Assembly: GCF_000090795.2 (NCBI RefSeq)
Contig: NW_003546358.1
Coordinates: forward strand, 40,739-104,738
Reading direction: 5' to 3'
Origin: Amphimedon queenslandica
Lineage: Eukaryota; Porifera; Demospongiae; Haplosclerida; Niphatidae
Length of the DNA: 64,000 bases
Positions within the stretch are counted from its first letter, which is position 1; each line of letters begins with the position of its first letter. A program made the translations under genes and the position numbers. The notes under the pieces were generated by a model that searched no databases, was not told the DNA's origin, and saw only the letters and a list, made by a program, of their open reading frames with translations. Shown piece by piece: positions 21,461-33,604 of this stretch.

Positions 21461-24400
21461 GCTGGCGTGCTTTACAACTTCACATGAATCTAGATCTATA
21501 TAGCAAGGACTGTTTACTAATTACTGCATCACCAAAATGTTGATTTAGTAAGTTTTCTATGCACATAATTGGTACTGTAGTCTCAACTTTGGGCAACAAA
21601 AACAAGTTGTATGGTATCTGTGGATTATTGTAGGTGGGCAGTATGTCTATAATTGATATCTAATTGTTGTTGTTGTTTGGTTGATATTGAGATATCATGT
21701 TACAGTGAAATACAATTTTAGTGAGTCTAAGATATCAATTTTAAGCACAAGCACACATATTAGTAAATCTAAATCTAATGTAAATGAACAGTTTCTTTAA
21801 AATTTATGTGTAAGGATAGCTTGCAATGTATTGCTTTATGTATATATTGTGGAATTATGACTGAAACCATGAAAATAAAACCTACATTTTATGCATGTTC
21901 TTGCATCAAGTCAAGTCAAATGGCTTTGTAACCTATGAAATAACAAAAATGTTATTGCAAAATTGGTTATGTTGCATGTGTAGACTGTTGTATCATTATA
22001 AAGTTACTTAGCTCATACAATGAAAATAATAATGTAATCAAAATTATTTGCTCAAAAATCTAGCCAATGACCCTTGTACAGGGTATGGTTGAATTGCTTC
22101 ATTGATCTGATCCATTGTTCTGTTTATCAACAATGAATCATCATGTGGTTCTACCATAAATATTTTAGCATTGGCATGATCACCTTCAGAATAGGGCAAA
22201 GTGGAAAAGATGTTTATCACTACCTTTTCATTGAAAACACTTTGCCTAACTTATGGCTAATAAATAATACCGCAGTACATAATTGCATACCAAATTGTGT
22301 CTTTGTGTGTATTTATTTGTGCATACTAACTTCATATCTTGTTGCTAATTAATCTAACTGGATTATTAATGAAAGCCAGTAATAGTGATCAGATCCAGTC
22401 CTCATGGTGTGCCCATGTTCTGTACTGGTTATATATTAAGTGAGCATTTTTATAATTATGCACAATAAAGATAGCGCCCTACACAATTATAATTATATCT
22501 TATGATGTCCTAAGTTGTTTTTTTACTACAATGAATTCAGCTCTTACTGTCCTAGCTATCACTATTGTATCATCACACAATATGATGTGCAGGCTCTGTA
22601 TGTATGTTCACCAATTCCAGCCAACAGTGTTGCCATTCCTAATGACCATGTGTGATTTGCTGACGCATCTCTAATACTATAATACTGACATTATTAGTAT
22701 CAAGTGTTCATATTACCGGACTGCTTGTGACATGAAAATAAATATTGGTATTATTTCTTAACAGTCACAAATTGCAGGTATATATATAGACCTAGTAGGA
22801 ATGTGTGCTTTTTTCAATGTACAGCTTATTTGATTATAAGAGCTCTTTTTTGCATAACAGTCTCCTAGTTAATTTTATCTCTTTTAAATAAATCAAGTAT
22901 GCCGGTATGTTCTTTTTGACAAATTTTAGATAGCAAAAAATAAAAATTAATAATGATACTTAAAGTAATGTATATTAAAACAACTATCTCTACTGTTAAA
23001 GTAAATTTGTTTATCTCGCAACTAACTAATTACAGTATTAATTACTGAAACAAAAACAAAATAAAATTGAATGTTAGTAGTTGTTACAAGGAGCTGTTAC
23101 ATCAGTCCTCACCATTGATCCTCCTAGCGTCACAAACAAGTCTATAGCTTTACAGGAGAAGTAGAGAGAATTGTAAGTATCTATAAGATATGAGTTATGC
23201 AGTTGCTATACATATACTATACATAGTTATACCTGGTATATCATTAAGTGAAAATATGTACATGTAAGTTCCTGGTATGTTGCTATTGAGCATCATACTG
23301 AGAGCATTAATAGCATTAGTACCAAATAAAAAGAAAAGGATCGGCTGGTACAAATTTTCCACTAATTTTTTAAATGTATTCCAGTAGACTATTAGCTGTT
23401 GTAAGGTGTACATCAAAATAAAGAGCAGCACCAAATGTAATGTGTCCATTAGTGACACACTACTAACTGGAATTACTCCCATAAAAATATTAAAGTGATT
23501 AAAGTGTAGCTAGTTATTATAAACAGTATTACATGTATTGAATTATAGCTAACTTGAGTGTTAGTTTTTAGATAATCTATCCAGGTCGCTATGTAGGAGG
23601 CCCACTGCAGAAAGTATTACATTGACCTAATCCATTGCTCTCTTTATTACCACTGAATCATCAATTATCCCAATGACCATAATTGAACTATAAAATTGCT
23701 TGAAAAGAAGAGCAAACTGGAAAAGCTACTATCACTACCTTGGCTTTGCATTCCCCTGTAGCCAATGCATCTAACCTATGTCTAACAATTTTTTGCTAGT
23801 AAAATTAATTAATGAATTTACTGTTTATAATTACACAAAATTCAAAACTAAAACACTAATGAATGTGTATGTGTATTTCTTTACATACTAACTTTATTAT
23901 AGTAGTATATTGTATATTACTACTATGATTGCTGTTAGCAGTTCTGATCCCATTATACTGATATTAGTTGTTTGTCTATTACAAACAAAAAAGATGCTAT
24001 TAGCAGTAGCACCAGTCCATCATTTTTAATTAACAGGCTCACACTATATCTATCCTATTACAGATATTGGTTAGTGTATAAGAGCAAACTAAAGGACTAA
24101 TTTGTGTGTGTGTGTGTGAGTTTAGTGTAATTTATTTGTGTACTAACCTTTTTCTTATAGGGCCAAATTGAACAGATTGAAAGTTTGAGCTGATTCCGAT
24201 CAAAATTGGATTTTTTAGGAATTTCTTAAGTTGCTCCAAAATCAGGCCACAGTAATGGTGCTACAGGTATAAAGTAGAAGCTCCAGTTTTTTGTGTGTTT
24301 CCATGTTCTGTACCATAAGGATACAGGTCATTTACTGAAAAAGCATTTGTAATTCAGTATTTAACCTATAAAAATAGTGCCATACACCATACAAGTATAA

Positions 24401-24789
24401 TAATATAATCTTACTGGTTAGCAGTTACACTGATAGTTGACCTTTAGTTTGTGTAATTAAAATAAACTCTTAATGTCCTACCACTTTTATTAAGACACAA
24501 CGTATATGACGTACTATAGCAAAGAATAAAAGAGTAATAACAAATAACCTTGTCTACAATTTCTCATTTGTTTAATATATGCATACAAAAATTAAAAATA
24601 TAGGTACATAATTACACATACTTGCTCCTTTGCTGGTCTAGCTCTCAAATCTCAATCTAGATGTTATTATAAATACATATGTACATGTACATGTACATGT
24701 ACATTGACACACCTTTCTCTACACCCTATTTCTACAACTGTATTACAAATTACATATTTCTGGTTCTTGATGTCAATCATTGGTGGCTA
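21461..24789. other. Non-coding interval, possibly with further dynein debris
   Basis: No intact gene. Stretches near 22080-22270 and 23615-23790 resemble each other (shared blocks such as gaatcatca and actaccttttcattg or actaccttggctttgc), suggesting an old internal duplication. A 95-residue minus-strand frame at 23195-23482 is hydrophobic but unassigned. Confidence 0.4.
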
Positions 24790-25227
24790 TCACTTACCTC
24801 TAGTAACAAGTATATCAAAATCTCAGTAGTTCCATTGTCTTACTTTGTAAGGATTATGCAGCTAGGATCATCTGAGACTGGCATGACAACATCTAACTCT
24901 CAATCCATTTTACCATTAACTGAGAGAAAGGAAGAAAAAAGGAGAGAGGGGGAGAGGAGAGTAAAAGAGTAATAAGGTACATGTACATTACTTTTTTCTA
25001 TGTATGAAGTGAATGCTCCATAATAAGCAACAAAAGCAGGGCTCTACAACAAAAATATTACTGCTGACCTCTTTGTCTAATTTCTAACGACATATCGCCA
25101 TAAGACAACATACTTATACTGTACTTACCTTTAGTGATTCATTCCATTGAAAGTGTTTTTAGCTAGACCAGAGTCAGTTTGTTTGCTCCTTGAAGTATAG
25201 CTTGTGTTTGACTAATGTTTTTAATTA

Positions 25228-25287
25228 ATTCTTTTGGTTCAACCAAGAGTACATAATACCTTTAAGGTGTTATGTACTCTTAGTTCA
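25228..25287. repeat. Short perfect-type foldback
   Basis: An inverted repeat of about 27-bp arms: ggttcaaccaagagtacata, then the complementary tatgtactcttagttcaac around the centre cctttaagg. It could form a strong hairpin and may be a tiny foldback element. It lies between dynein relics. Confidence 0.65.
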
Positions 25288-25692
25288 ACTACACTCTTCT
25301 CATAAGAAGCTTGTAATTCTATCAAGAAACATTATTAAGAGAGAACAAAAGAGAGGGAGTGAGAGGAAGGAAGAGAGAAAAGCTACTAACCTTAGCTTCT
25401 TCTACTTCCTCCAGGGCAGCTTGCTTATCTGTTAATTTGGATATCATTTTATCTCCCCTTGCTACCTTTAACCTGTATAATAACAGGTAAACAAAATTAC
25501 AGGTACAGTAGATTGTACATTTTATGCATTATACATGTATACTGTATTGTTCTCACTTTGGTTCTATTGTCCAGAAAACCTTGGAATATTCATCCATTGC
25601 TTTCACCTACATACATATTGAAGTGCAAGCCTACAGGAACAGACAGTACTATCACTGCAATATATATGGATTGTTTATGTACATGTATATGT

Positions 25693-25889
25693 ATTATAGC
25701 TCCAAATTTTTATCAGTTAAAACTTATGTCAAATTTATCAGGCATTTTCATTTCATAAATTTTTGCTTCACATGAGTAGCATGAGAATTCATAGCAAAAA
25801 TGATGTAAATTTTATCAACGAAAATTAATTTCAACAAAAAATAAAGATCTTGACAAACTTTTTGACTAATGAAAATATGGTACTATAGT
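25693..25889. mobile_element. MITE, same family as 1182-1362
   Basis: Ends: left attatagctccaaatttttat, right (reverse complement) actatagtaccatattttca. The interior contains TTTTGACAAA-type runs as in the copy at 1182-1362. It lies within the decayed dynein region. Confidence 0.6.
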
Positions 25890-27155
25890 GTACATATTAC
25901 ACAGGTTCAAACTGTGGATTACCTTAGCCTCTTCAGAGTGAAGTCTGGCATATATGGGTATTATCCTTATATTCAAATGCATACATAAATAATTTATAAA
26001 ATAATTTGCAACTAACTTTGTCATATCTGATCATCTTTTTATGAAACTTGAGTCTCTGAGGAACTGTTTAGCAATTGGGATGATTAGTAGTGAATTAATA
26101 TCTATGCCTCATTGTACAAATTGTATGTACATGTACATGTACAATATGTCTATTAATTCCACCAAAGAGTTGGCTGGCAAGACTAATCTCAGTTAGCCTC
26201 GTGAGCATAATCTCAATACACATCTCTGAGACTTTGTTTAAATAAGGACAATAATTAATACACAATTAATAATTAATTAATAATTAATATTCTTGCTCAC
26301 TCCCTCCTTCACTGAGTTCTCTTCTTCCTTCTCTTACCAACCAATCTCAATGTCAAAAAGGTTTCAACAACAGACAGCAGTGTTTCCTGTGGCCATTTGA
26401 TAAACCCGTCAATGGTATAGCAGTTAACTATAGTAATGGAACATCCTGTAATGTGACCTAAAGGTATCATAAACAGCTAGGACTCATGGACAACAGGAGT
26501 ATATACACACATGTACCATCCCTGAAGGAGAGAGAGAGAATCAATTAAGATAGAAGAAAGTATAAGGATGATTTTTTAAATTGGTTCTAAAATTTTATCA
26601 TTCATACATATGCTCCAGTACTACTGTCCATGCCTATCTTGTATTGATATGCCATTATCTTTAGCTTTACGTCTTGTCATTTGCAAAATTTGTATATTTT
26701 TCTGCTGTAAAAAGATTAAAGAGCTTCACCAAAATTAAGCACATTTTTGATACCTTCAAGAAACTCTTCAACAATTTGCAGAGACATAGGAGGGAGGAAT
26801 TAAGAAGGACACATGTAGATGATTATAATGTATTGTGTACTTGTGAAAAGGAACACAAAATTTTCTCTTTTCACTTTAGCCATGTCATACAACTTCTTCA
26901 TGTCATCCTGAAATGCTTTATAATATTCACTTAATGTACATGTATATGAGAAATTACAATAAAACAAGCATGAACATGTACATATACAATAAATTTAAAA
27001 GCACAATTTAACCAATCATAAATTTTAGAGATTCAATACAACACATGCATATATATGTTGTACATGTACAAATTCATTATACCTTATATACACTGGGAGA
27101 GATCTCTCATATGAAGTACATGTATTTAATGACGTATAGCTGGAGGAGGTAAGAG

Positions 27156-28132
27156 ATCATTCAGAGTCTTGTGTCAGTGAATTATCAGGTTGTTCAAAAA
27201 TTGAACCAAGAAGTCTGTACTATAGTTCAGGGTATTTTGATAAAACCACAAAGAAAGAATCCTCCATTTATGCAACTTTTTTGTGATACATATACATGTA
27301 TATGTACATATTGTTACATGTATGCTGTGAAATAATCAAATCTGATTCTGAGCAAATTTTGATTTTTATAAAATTTAAATTTTTAAATTTGCAAAATAAT
27401 CTAGCCAATGGCCAAAAACTACAATAGCCTTTGGTGTTATGCCAATTTTCATTAAATCAATGAAGAAAGAATTCTACATTTGTATCCTTTCTGATTCATA
27501 TGCATGTTCTTATGTTATGTATCAAATTTGATCTGATTCCAATTAAATGGATTCTTACAAATGCTGTTTAGCTCTCTTAGCTAGCTTTGTGGCAATTTTG
27601 GGAAATGCCGACCTACACGTACATTTGACCATTATACATGTATAATGTACATGTACGTGTATTTCAACAAAATAGGAGAGAAAGGGAAAATGAAAAAGAG
27701 GGAGGAAAGTACATGTACACGAGACAATAATATAATGACCATTATGTATTGACTTGAAACTGGTCTCAAAAATTTCAGTCTATTCAATTAAGGACAGTCA
27801 ACTTCTAGGCAGGTTGATGTGGGTAAGTGTAGGTTTGGAGGCACCACCAAAAACATGCCGTTTAAAAATCATAATTGGTTTGCGGAGACAGAACATTTTG
27901 AAGGACTGAAACACATTTTGACATGCAATGTAACAAAAATTCAGTTGCATAGGCAGTCAATTTTAAAATCAAAAAAAAATTTTTAGAAGTAAATAGTCAG
28001 ATTTTCATATCTGCATGCAAATGCAATACAGTACACCTAAATCAAAATGTAAAGGAAAGCTTTGCTACATAATGAGAAATTATAAACTCATAAAAAGTGA
28101 AATACAAACATGCAGCTTTGTATCTTATCTTG
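27156..28132. other. Non-coding interval
   Basis: AT-rich spacer downstream of the CARD/death-domain gene and upstream of the recognisable dynein relics. More dynein debris may be present but none could be aligned by eye. Confidence 0.4.
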
Positions 28133-31100
28133 TTAGTTCCATTTTTCTTCAGTTTTCTCTACAGCTCTTTTTAAAGAAGACCAGTAAGCACCTCCTTCCT
28201 TACTACTGACACCATCTTGCTCCTTTAGCCATTTTGCTAAACACTCAGTGAGACAGCGACTTGCATCTTTTGAAAAGTTATCACTTATAGTATCCAGTGT
28301 GTGCTTGTACAATCCTAAGTTTAAACATAACTCGGTCCATTTTGAGTGTGGAAAGTAAATGGACTGTAACTTTTGCTTGACATCAGATAAATGTGTTATG
28401 TTTAATTTCTCTTGGGGCAACACTGCTGAACTTGATTCCTCAAAATCAGGTAAATCTATAAAATGACACAAACAACAATTTGTGAATGACTGATATAAAA
28501 CATAATCTTTACTTTTAGGCTTGTGAGATGAAACTACAGAGTGCTGCAGCCTGTTTAAAGCTTTTACAGTGTCAATAAATTCCTTGCGTGCCATAAACCG
28601 TTTTGACTCATGATCTTTCATGTATATAAGCCACCAGTAATCAGCTTGTTCTTCAAAACTATATTCTGGAGGAATAAATTCAGCAAAATTGCTTAGGTAA
28701 AGTCTAGCAGCAATAGCCGAGTACATGGGAATGGCAAGATCAGTCCTCTCTACTTTTCTCCAATCTATACCAAAATGTTTCATGATTGCTCCATACTTTC
28801 TGCCAAGGCGAATGTGAGCTTTTGTATCATGAGTATCACTGAAAGCAAACAAGCTCACTTGCCATATCCCACCATCAGTGTGTAATTGAAATGGTGGATT
28901 GCCATCATTGGACATTACATGAGCTATTCTACGCATTAGACCATGGTCATCTGGAAAAATTCCTGACTCATGAAGATTTTGAATGCACAAGTCAACAACA
29001 TCTTTTCCAGTTTCGCCACTCATCCATATACGACTTTCAAGACTGGGCTTTTGATGAATATCGTCTACAAAATATAACATCAGAAAATACCTTATAAAAA
29101 TGTTATTACAGCTGATGGCAGCAGTTATAAAAATACATGTAGGTATTTAATGCTGTTGTTGCTTTAGCAAATTACTCTATTGAAGTAGTCTAAAAAATTC
29201 TAACCTTTCTTTGTACGATTGAGCTGAGTTTCAATAGTTGGTGAAAAGGTATAATGAAGGACTACACTACCTATTGCGACCAGAAATGTCAGTACAACTG
29301 TGAAACACATCATTCTAGAGCTACATGAACCTAATAGTAAAAATAGATTGTTTTGTTAAAATTGTACATCTATTAGTACCCAAATGCAGTAAGTAAGTGT
29401 TATAATGTCATTTGTGTTACAAAAATATTATTGGAGCAAATTCATGGTATGTAAAACTGAACTTCTCTTGACAGACACTCTTAAACTTGGGGTCAATTAC
29501 CATGGCCCAATTGCAATTGCAGTGATTAAACAGAATGTGATTAAATTTTATGAATTTAAAATTAGTGCAAAATTGAGCCAAAAGAGTGCTATCTAGCTCA
29601 CTTAGCACGCTTACTGGGAAATTTTGGCGACAATATGTTATTTACATTATTTCTTGAATGTGAAATTGTTAATTTAGGCTTCGAAATTAATCATAGGTCT
29701 CTATGTGATACACTGGACCTAGTCTAACAATGGCTTGTCCCTAAGTGTACGTTATAAAGGCCACACACACTGTAATGCCAAACGAATACTCTATTTCTCT
29801 TTCACAGTGTGACCTCCACCACACACATAAAAATGTGCTTCCTAGAATGGCTACATCTGCTGTCATTACCTTTACGAAGAAACTTCTCATGTTTGACTTC
29901 GCTAGTTTTCTCTTTTCTATCATTCTGAGTCTTTAAGTCAACAATAACAATCTCTATAGAGGTAACAAAAACATACATAATTTTGTAAATACCATACATC
30001 TATCTGCATATTTTGTGTCTAAAAAGTTTGCATAATACAACTTTAGTGTAATAGTAATTAAGGTGTGATGTATTATTCAATGCACATGTAATTTTACATG
30101 TAATAAACAGGTGCACGTACATGTACATGTAATTTTTGCAAATTCTTCATCTCACAAAATAAAAGTACAGTAAACCAAATTTCCAGATACACATTATACA
30201 ATGTTTCAGACTACTAGATTAATCCATACCTCCATTAGACCTATTTATAGAGCGGTTGCAGTGACGTCACTTTTTGACGTCATAATTACTTCCGTATGGC
30301 AAAAATTAATGAGCCTCATTCGTTTACAGCAGTAAAGTTGCTTCTTCTATAACTTCTTTTACACAGCACAAGGCAGAAAAGGAGTAGAATTCTAGGGGTA
30401 GTAAGCAGAAAAGTGGTGATTACAGGAGTAACAAGACAATGCCGTGTTCACTTTGGCCGCTTCACTGGTTCTCTATCCGAGGACTTTTTGCTTCCTTTAC
30501 ATCCCTGAGTCCAGGAAAATTAAAGAGCATCATGAATTAGCCATGCTCATAGTTAAGGAAGCCTGCCAGATGAGTTTATAGCGCTGTACAAATGAATGGC
30601 AAAGTAGCCATTTTGCCATGCGGAAGTAATTATGACGCATGCTGTGACGTCATATGAAACCGCTCTATAGTCATGCAATGATACAACATTTTGCAATGTC
30701 TGTTTTATCAGGTTTCAAAAAGTGACAAAACCCTCTTATATTGACTTGGGAAACCCAAGTAGACTATAATTGTTCCCTCACATTAGCAATAGTCAGATGC
30801 CAGGCTATCTATTATGTATATTTACTATTAGTGCGGCATGATGATGACATTATGATCTCATTATACCTGCTATTGATAATAGTCTTTTTGCTATTTGTGT
30901 AAGCTGGGGTTCATTATGTCTCATTAACACTGAGCACAGTTTCTGTAATACTTGTTCAGGTTCATCTTCAACCTTTAGTGATCTTTCCAATTCAGTCACC
31001 AACTTGTTTGCTTTCTTCGCATTTGTTCCTTCGCCATTAATCAGTTCATCTTTAAATTCAAAAACTATCAGTCTCTCAGCATAAAGCTCATTCACTATAG

Positions 31101-31170
31101 TTCCAAGACAGGGTGTTATGGCAATGGAGAGCTTGCCCGACAAACTGGCTAACGCATCAACAGCTTTCAT
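28133..31170 (-). CDS. CARD-like, transmembrane, GGIWQV-domain, death-domain protein
   Basis: Four exons whose phases agree: 31170-30867 (ATG; ends phase 1), 29953-29870, 29330-29205 and 29064-28133; predicted 481 residues. Residues 1-101 look like a CARD/death-fold helical bundle (LSIAITPCLGTIVNELYAER, LERSLKV). Exon 2 is a charged linker. Exon 3 encodes one transmembrane helix (MMCFTVVLTFLVAIGSVVL). Exon 4 starts with a domain containing RIAHVMSNDG, DGGIWQVSLFAF, GIDWRKVERTDLAIPMYSAI and EQADYWWLIYMKDHESKRFM. I tentatively relate this to lysozyme-like folds, but where I would expect an acidic VES residue it has VMS. The last 85 residues are a death domain (WTELCLNLGLYKHTLDTI, CLAKWLKEQ, YWSSLKRAV). 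A type II topology would put the death domain on the same side as the GGIWQV domain, opposite the CARD. Paralogue of 31406-33164, which ends 236 bp upstream. Confidence 0.75.
30246..30669. mobile_element. MITE with about 55-bp inverted ends, inside an intron
   Basis: Left end tatagagcggttgcagtgac; reverse complement of right end tatagagcggtttcatatga. The two then share gacgtca and cataattacttccg.atggcaaaa. TA lies at both borders. Length is about 424 bp, with no transposase visible. It sits in intron 1 of the CARD/TM/death-domain gene. Confidence 0.85.
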
Positions 31171-31405
31171 TGGGAGGTACGAGGAGGTATTCGCTCATCT
31201 TCCATAAAAATCTAAGGGGTAGGCGTAGTCAAATCAAATTAATTCTGCGGTCAACAGCTATAATTAACAGGAAATGAATTTCATGATTCCAGTTGCAGCC
31301 ATAAAAGTTAGGTAGTAGAAATTATCATCATTATTATAAAAGCAACATTTATTTTTATCATAATAAATTATCATTGCCATTATAGCAAATCATTACTAGT
31401 GTACT

Positions 31406-33164
31406 TTAGTTTGACTTTTGCTGCTGAGTGTTATTTTCTAAAGCCTCTACAGTATAGATAAAATGAGTACGTTCCATAAACCGCTTAGACTCGTGGTCTT
31501 TCATGTAGATATTCCACCAGTAATCTGCTTGTTCTTCTGCACTGCATGCTGGAGGAATGCCTTCTTTAAAGTTACTCATGTAAAGTGAAGCAGCGATGGA
31601 CGAGTACATCGGAATAGCAAGATCTTTCCTCTCTGCCTTGCTCCAGTCTATCCCAAATTTTTCAAAAATCTTTTCAAATTTTTCTTTAAGGTGACCATGT
31701 ACTTTGAGATTTTGTGTTTCCCTAAAGGCAAACAAACTCACTTGCCATATTCCACCATCAGTATACAAAGGAAATGGTGGTTTTCCATCACGTGACATCA
31801 CAATTCACAAAAGCTACTCTACGCAAGAACACACCATCAATTGATGCAATACCAGATGCATGAACTTCTTCTATGCACAGATTAACGACATCCTCTCCAG
31901 ATTCACCTCTGACCCAGATACGCTTCTCAATACAAGGCAGTGCAATATCAGAATCACCTAGTATGAAAATCATTGCATAAATAACCTAACACAGTGCTAT
32001 TTAGTAAAATACCTTCTAAAGCTGTCACAGTATCAATGAATGTTTGACATTTAATAAAATCTCTTGACTCGTGCTTTTCCATGTAAATCTCCCACCAGTA
32101 GTCAGCTTGTTCCTTTATATTGTATTCAGGAGGAATAAATTTTGGAAAGTTACTTAAATACAGTCTAGCAGCAATGGCTGAATAAATTGGAATAGTAAGA
32201 TAGCTCCTTTCTACTTTTCTCCAATTAATTCCAAAATGCTGCATTATTCTTTCATATTTTCTTCCCAAACGGATATGTGAGCGAGTATCATGAGTATCTT
32301 GAAATGCAAACATGCTCACTTGCCATATCCCACCATCATTGCAAAAGTTACAACTATTCCTGGACATCACATGTGCTATTCTATGCATGAGTTTATTGTC
32401 ATCAGGAAATATTCTTGATTCTTTAAGCTTTTCAATACACAATTTGATTATATCCTCTCCATCTTCACCTCTGGTCCATATGCGGTTTTCGAGAAATATT
32501 TTCTCCCTAGTATTATCTAAAAATAATATTGCATTTGTAACTACTTAAATCACAAATTGAAGAGTAGCTATCCACCACATGCATGCATTGTAGAAATACT
32601 TTTGAAAGTAAGCTAAATAGATTATGCACTAATAATGTACCTTGATTAGTAGTAGGAGTTGAGACTAATGGGAGCTCAGGATCATGTACATGTACTTGCA
32701 AAGGAGGCTATGATTTTGGGAAAGAAAATAATTATCACTTGAATGTACCAATGCATTTACTTCTAAATCTGTCCTTATGGCAGTAGCAATTTTCTTTGCT
32801 TGGTTGTCGTCAATATTCTCATCTTCCAGTGCTTCGCAGATTGTCAACACACATTTCTTAGGATCATCACTGTTTTTGATTCTCTCAAACAGGTAATGGG
32901 TCACTTTGCTACTTCTTTCTCTGCTTGACAAATTTGGTTGAGAACTGATTGCATCCAGTTCATTTTTTGTTATTAGGTCCTTTGAAAAAAAGATATCAGT
33001 GAAATCACAGAAATTGGGGTCCCTTGCAAGTAGATTTTTAAATTTTACAAAGTTCTTTTTGAAAATGCTTGATGGAGAGGCACTCTCCACAATACCTAGA
33101 AATGATGTTATAGTACCAGAAGAGATAATAGTAAGAGTTAATTACTTGTAGTCTTTCCAGCCAT
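31406..33164 (-). CDS. CARD-like protein with two GGIWQV domains; last exon frameshifted
   Basis: Five phase-consistent exons: 33164-33146 (MAGKTT), 33095-32761 (CARD-like: FKKNFVKFKNLLARDPNF, DLITKNELDAIS), 32707-32641 (Pro/Thr linker), 32516-32013 (first GGIWQV domain: RIWTRGEDGEDIIKLC, DGGIWQVSMFAF, GINWRKVERSYLTIPIYSAI) and 31957-31406 (second domain, ending EALENNTQQQKSN and stop). No transmembrane segment or death domain was found, unlike the downstream paralogue. In the last exon the sequence TTGTGA A TTGTGA is a near-duplicate 7 bases longer than the paralogues. It shifts the frame between RRVAFV and SRDGKPPF. The second domain is therefore interrupted as written, by a recent mutation, an allele or a sequencing error. 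All three GGIWQV copies begin at a phase-1 intron, so the domain moves as an exon module. Function is unknown; an intracellular sensor or innate-immune role is inference. Confidence 0.68.
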
Positions 33165-33604
33165 TGATGGTTAGATTTAAGGGGTGGAATACAGTATCAA
33201 TCATGTGATCATATCCACCCTCACTAAGCATATTATTTTCAAAAAAATATTCAATATTTTTGGATGTACTCTCTCTCTTATTATCTTCAGTTGTTGTCTC
33301 AATTATAATTAAATCTTTAATCAACTTTCCAATGCTAAAAATATAATGTGCTTTTAAGAACCAACAAGTGAGACTCAATTTTTGCATACAGGCACAAAAA
33401 GGCCCATTTGTGACTCTATTATCACAGTTAGAAGATGCCTTTGCCAAACAGTAATTAGGCCAAAGATTAAAAAACTGCTACTTCATTAGACAGTATAAAT
33501 TTGAATGTGTCTCGCTAGTTAATCTGAACAAAAATAAGCAACACATGTATTGTGTATTAAGAAATGAAATAATACAATTTATTTACTAATTTGAAAAATA
33601 ATTG
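33165..33604. other. Short spacer between LC3-like and CARD genes
   Basis: About 440 bp that must hold the 3' UTR of the LC3-like gene and the promoter of the CARD gene. A 101-residue minus-strand open frame (33142-33447) overlaps the first CARD exon in another frame and is unsupported. Confidence 0.5.

Larger units (their letters stand above)
24790..27155 (-). pseudogene. Decayed axonemal dynein heavy-chain gene fragment
   Basis: Pieces in the correct dynein order run along the minus strand. 27155-27083 gives LLPPPAIRH, then after a stop IHVLHMRDLSQCI, like the end of AAA3 (LPTPAKSHYxFNLRDLS). 26917-26823 gives DMKKLYDMAKVKRENFVFLF and 26790-26668 VEEFLEGIKNVLNFGEA then NLFTAEK, as in AAA4 (DLKK, VFLF, SFLEDINNLLNxGE, NLF). 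26422-26350 gives CYTIDGFIKWPQETLLSVV, like the CTIDWFxxWPEDAL motif. 25489-25390 gives KLTDKQAALEEVEEAK, like the stalk (KKQAALxEV). 25195-25133 gives NKLT and QWNESLK across frames, as at the start of AAA5. 24930-24800 gives VKWIES and LDVVMPVSDDPS. Stops and frameshifts fall inside conserved motifs, so it is a pseudogene; the P-loops were not found. Confidence 0.65.

Noticed and set aside
23195-23482. 95-residue hydrophobic minus-strand frame
   Set aside because: No family match, no splice context; AT-rich chance frame or dynein debris.
26160-26300. AT-rich taattaat repeats as an origin or regulatory site
   Set aside because: Simple sequence only, with no supporting motif.
33142-33447. 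101-residue minus-strand frame upstream of the CARD gene
   Set aside because: It overlaps the better-supported first CARD exon (33146-33164) in another frame and cannot be joined in phase.
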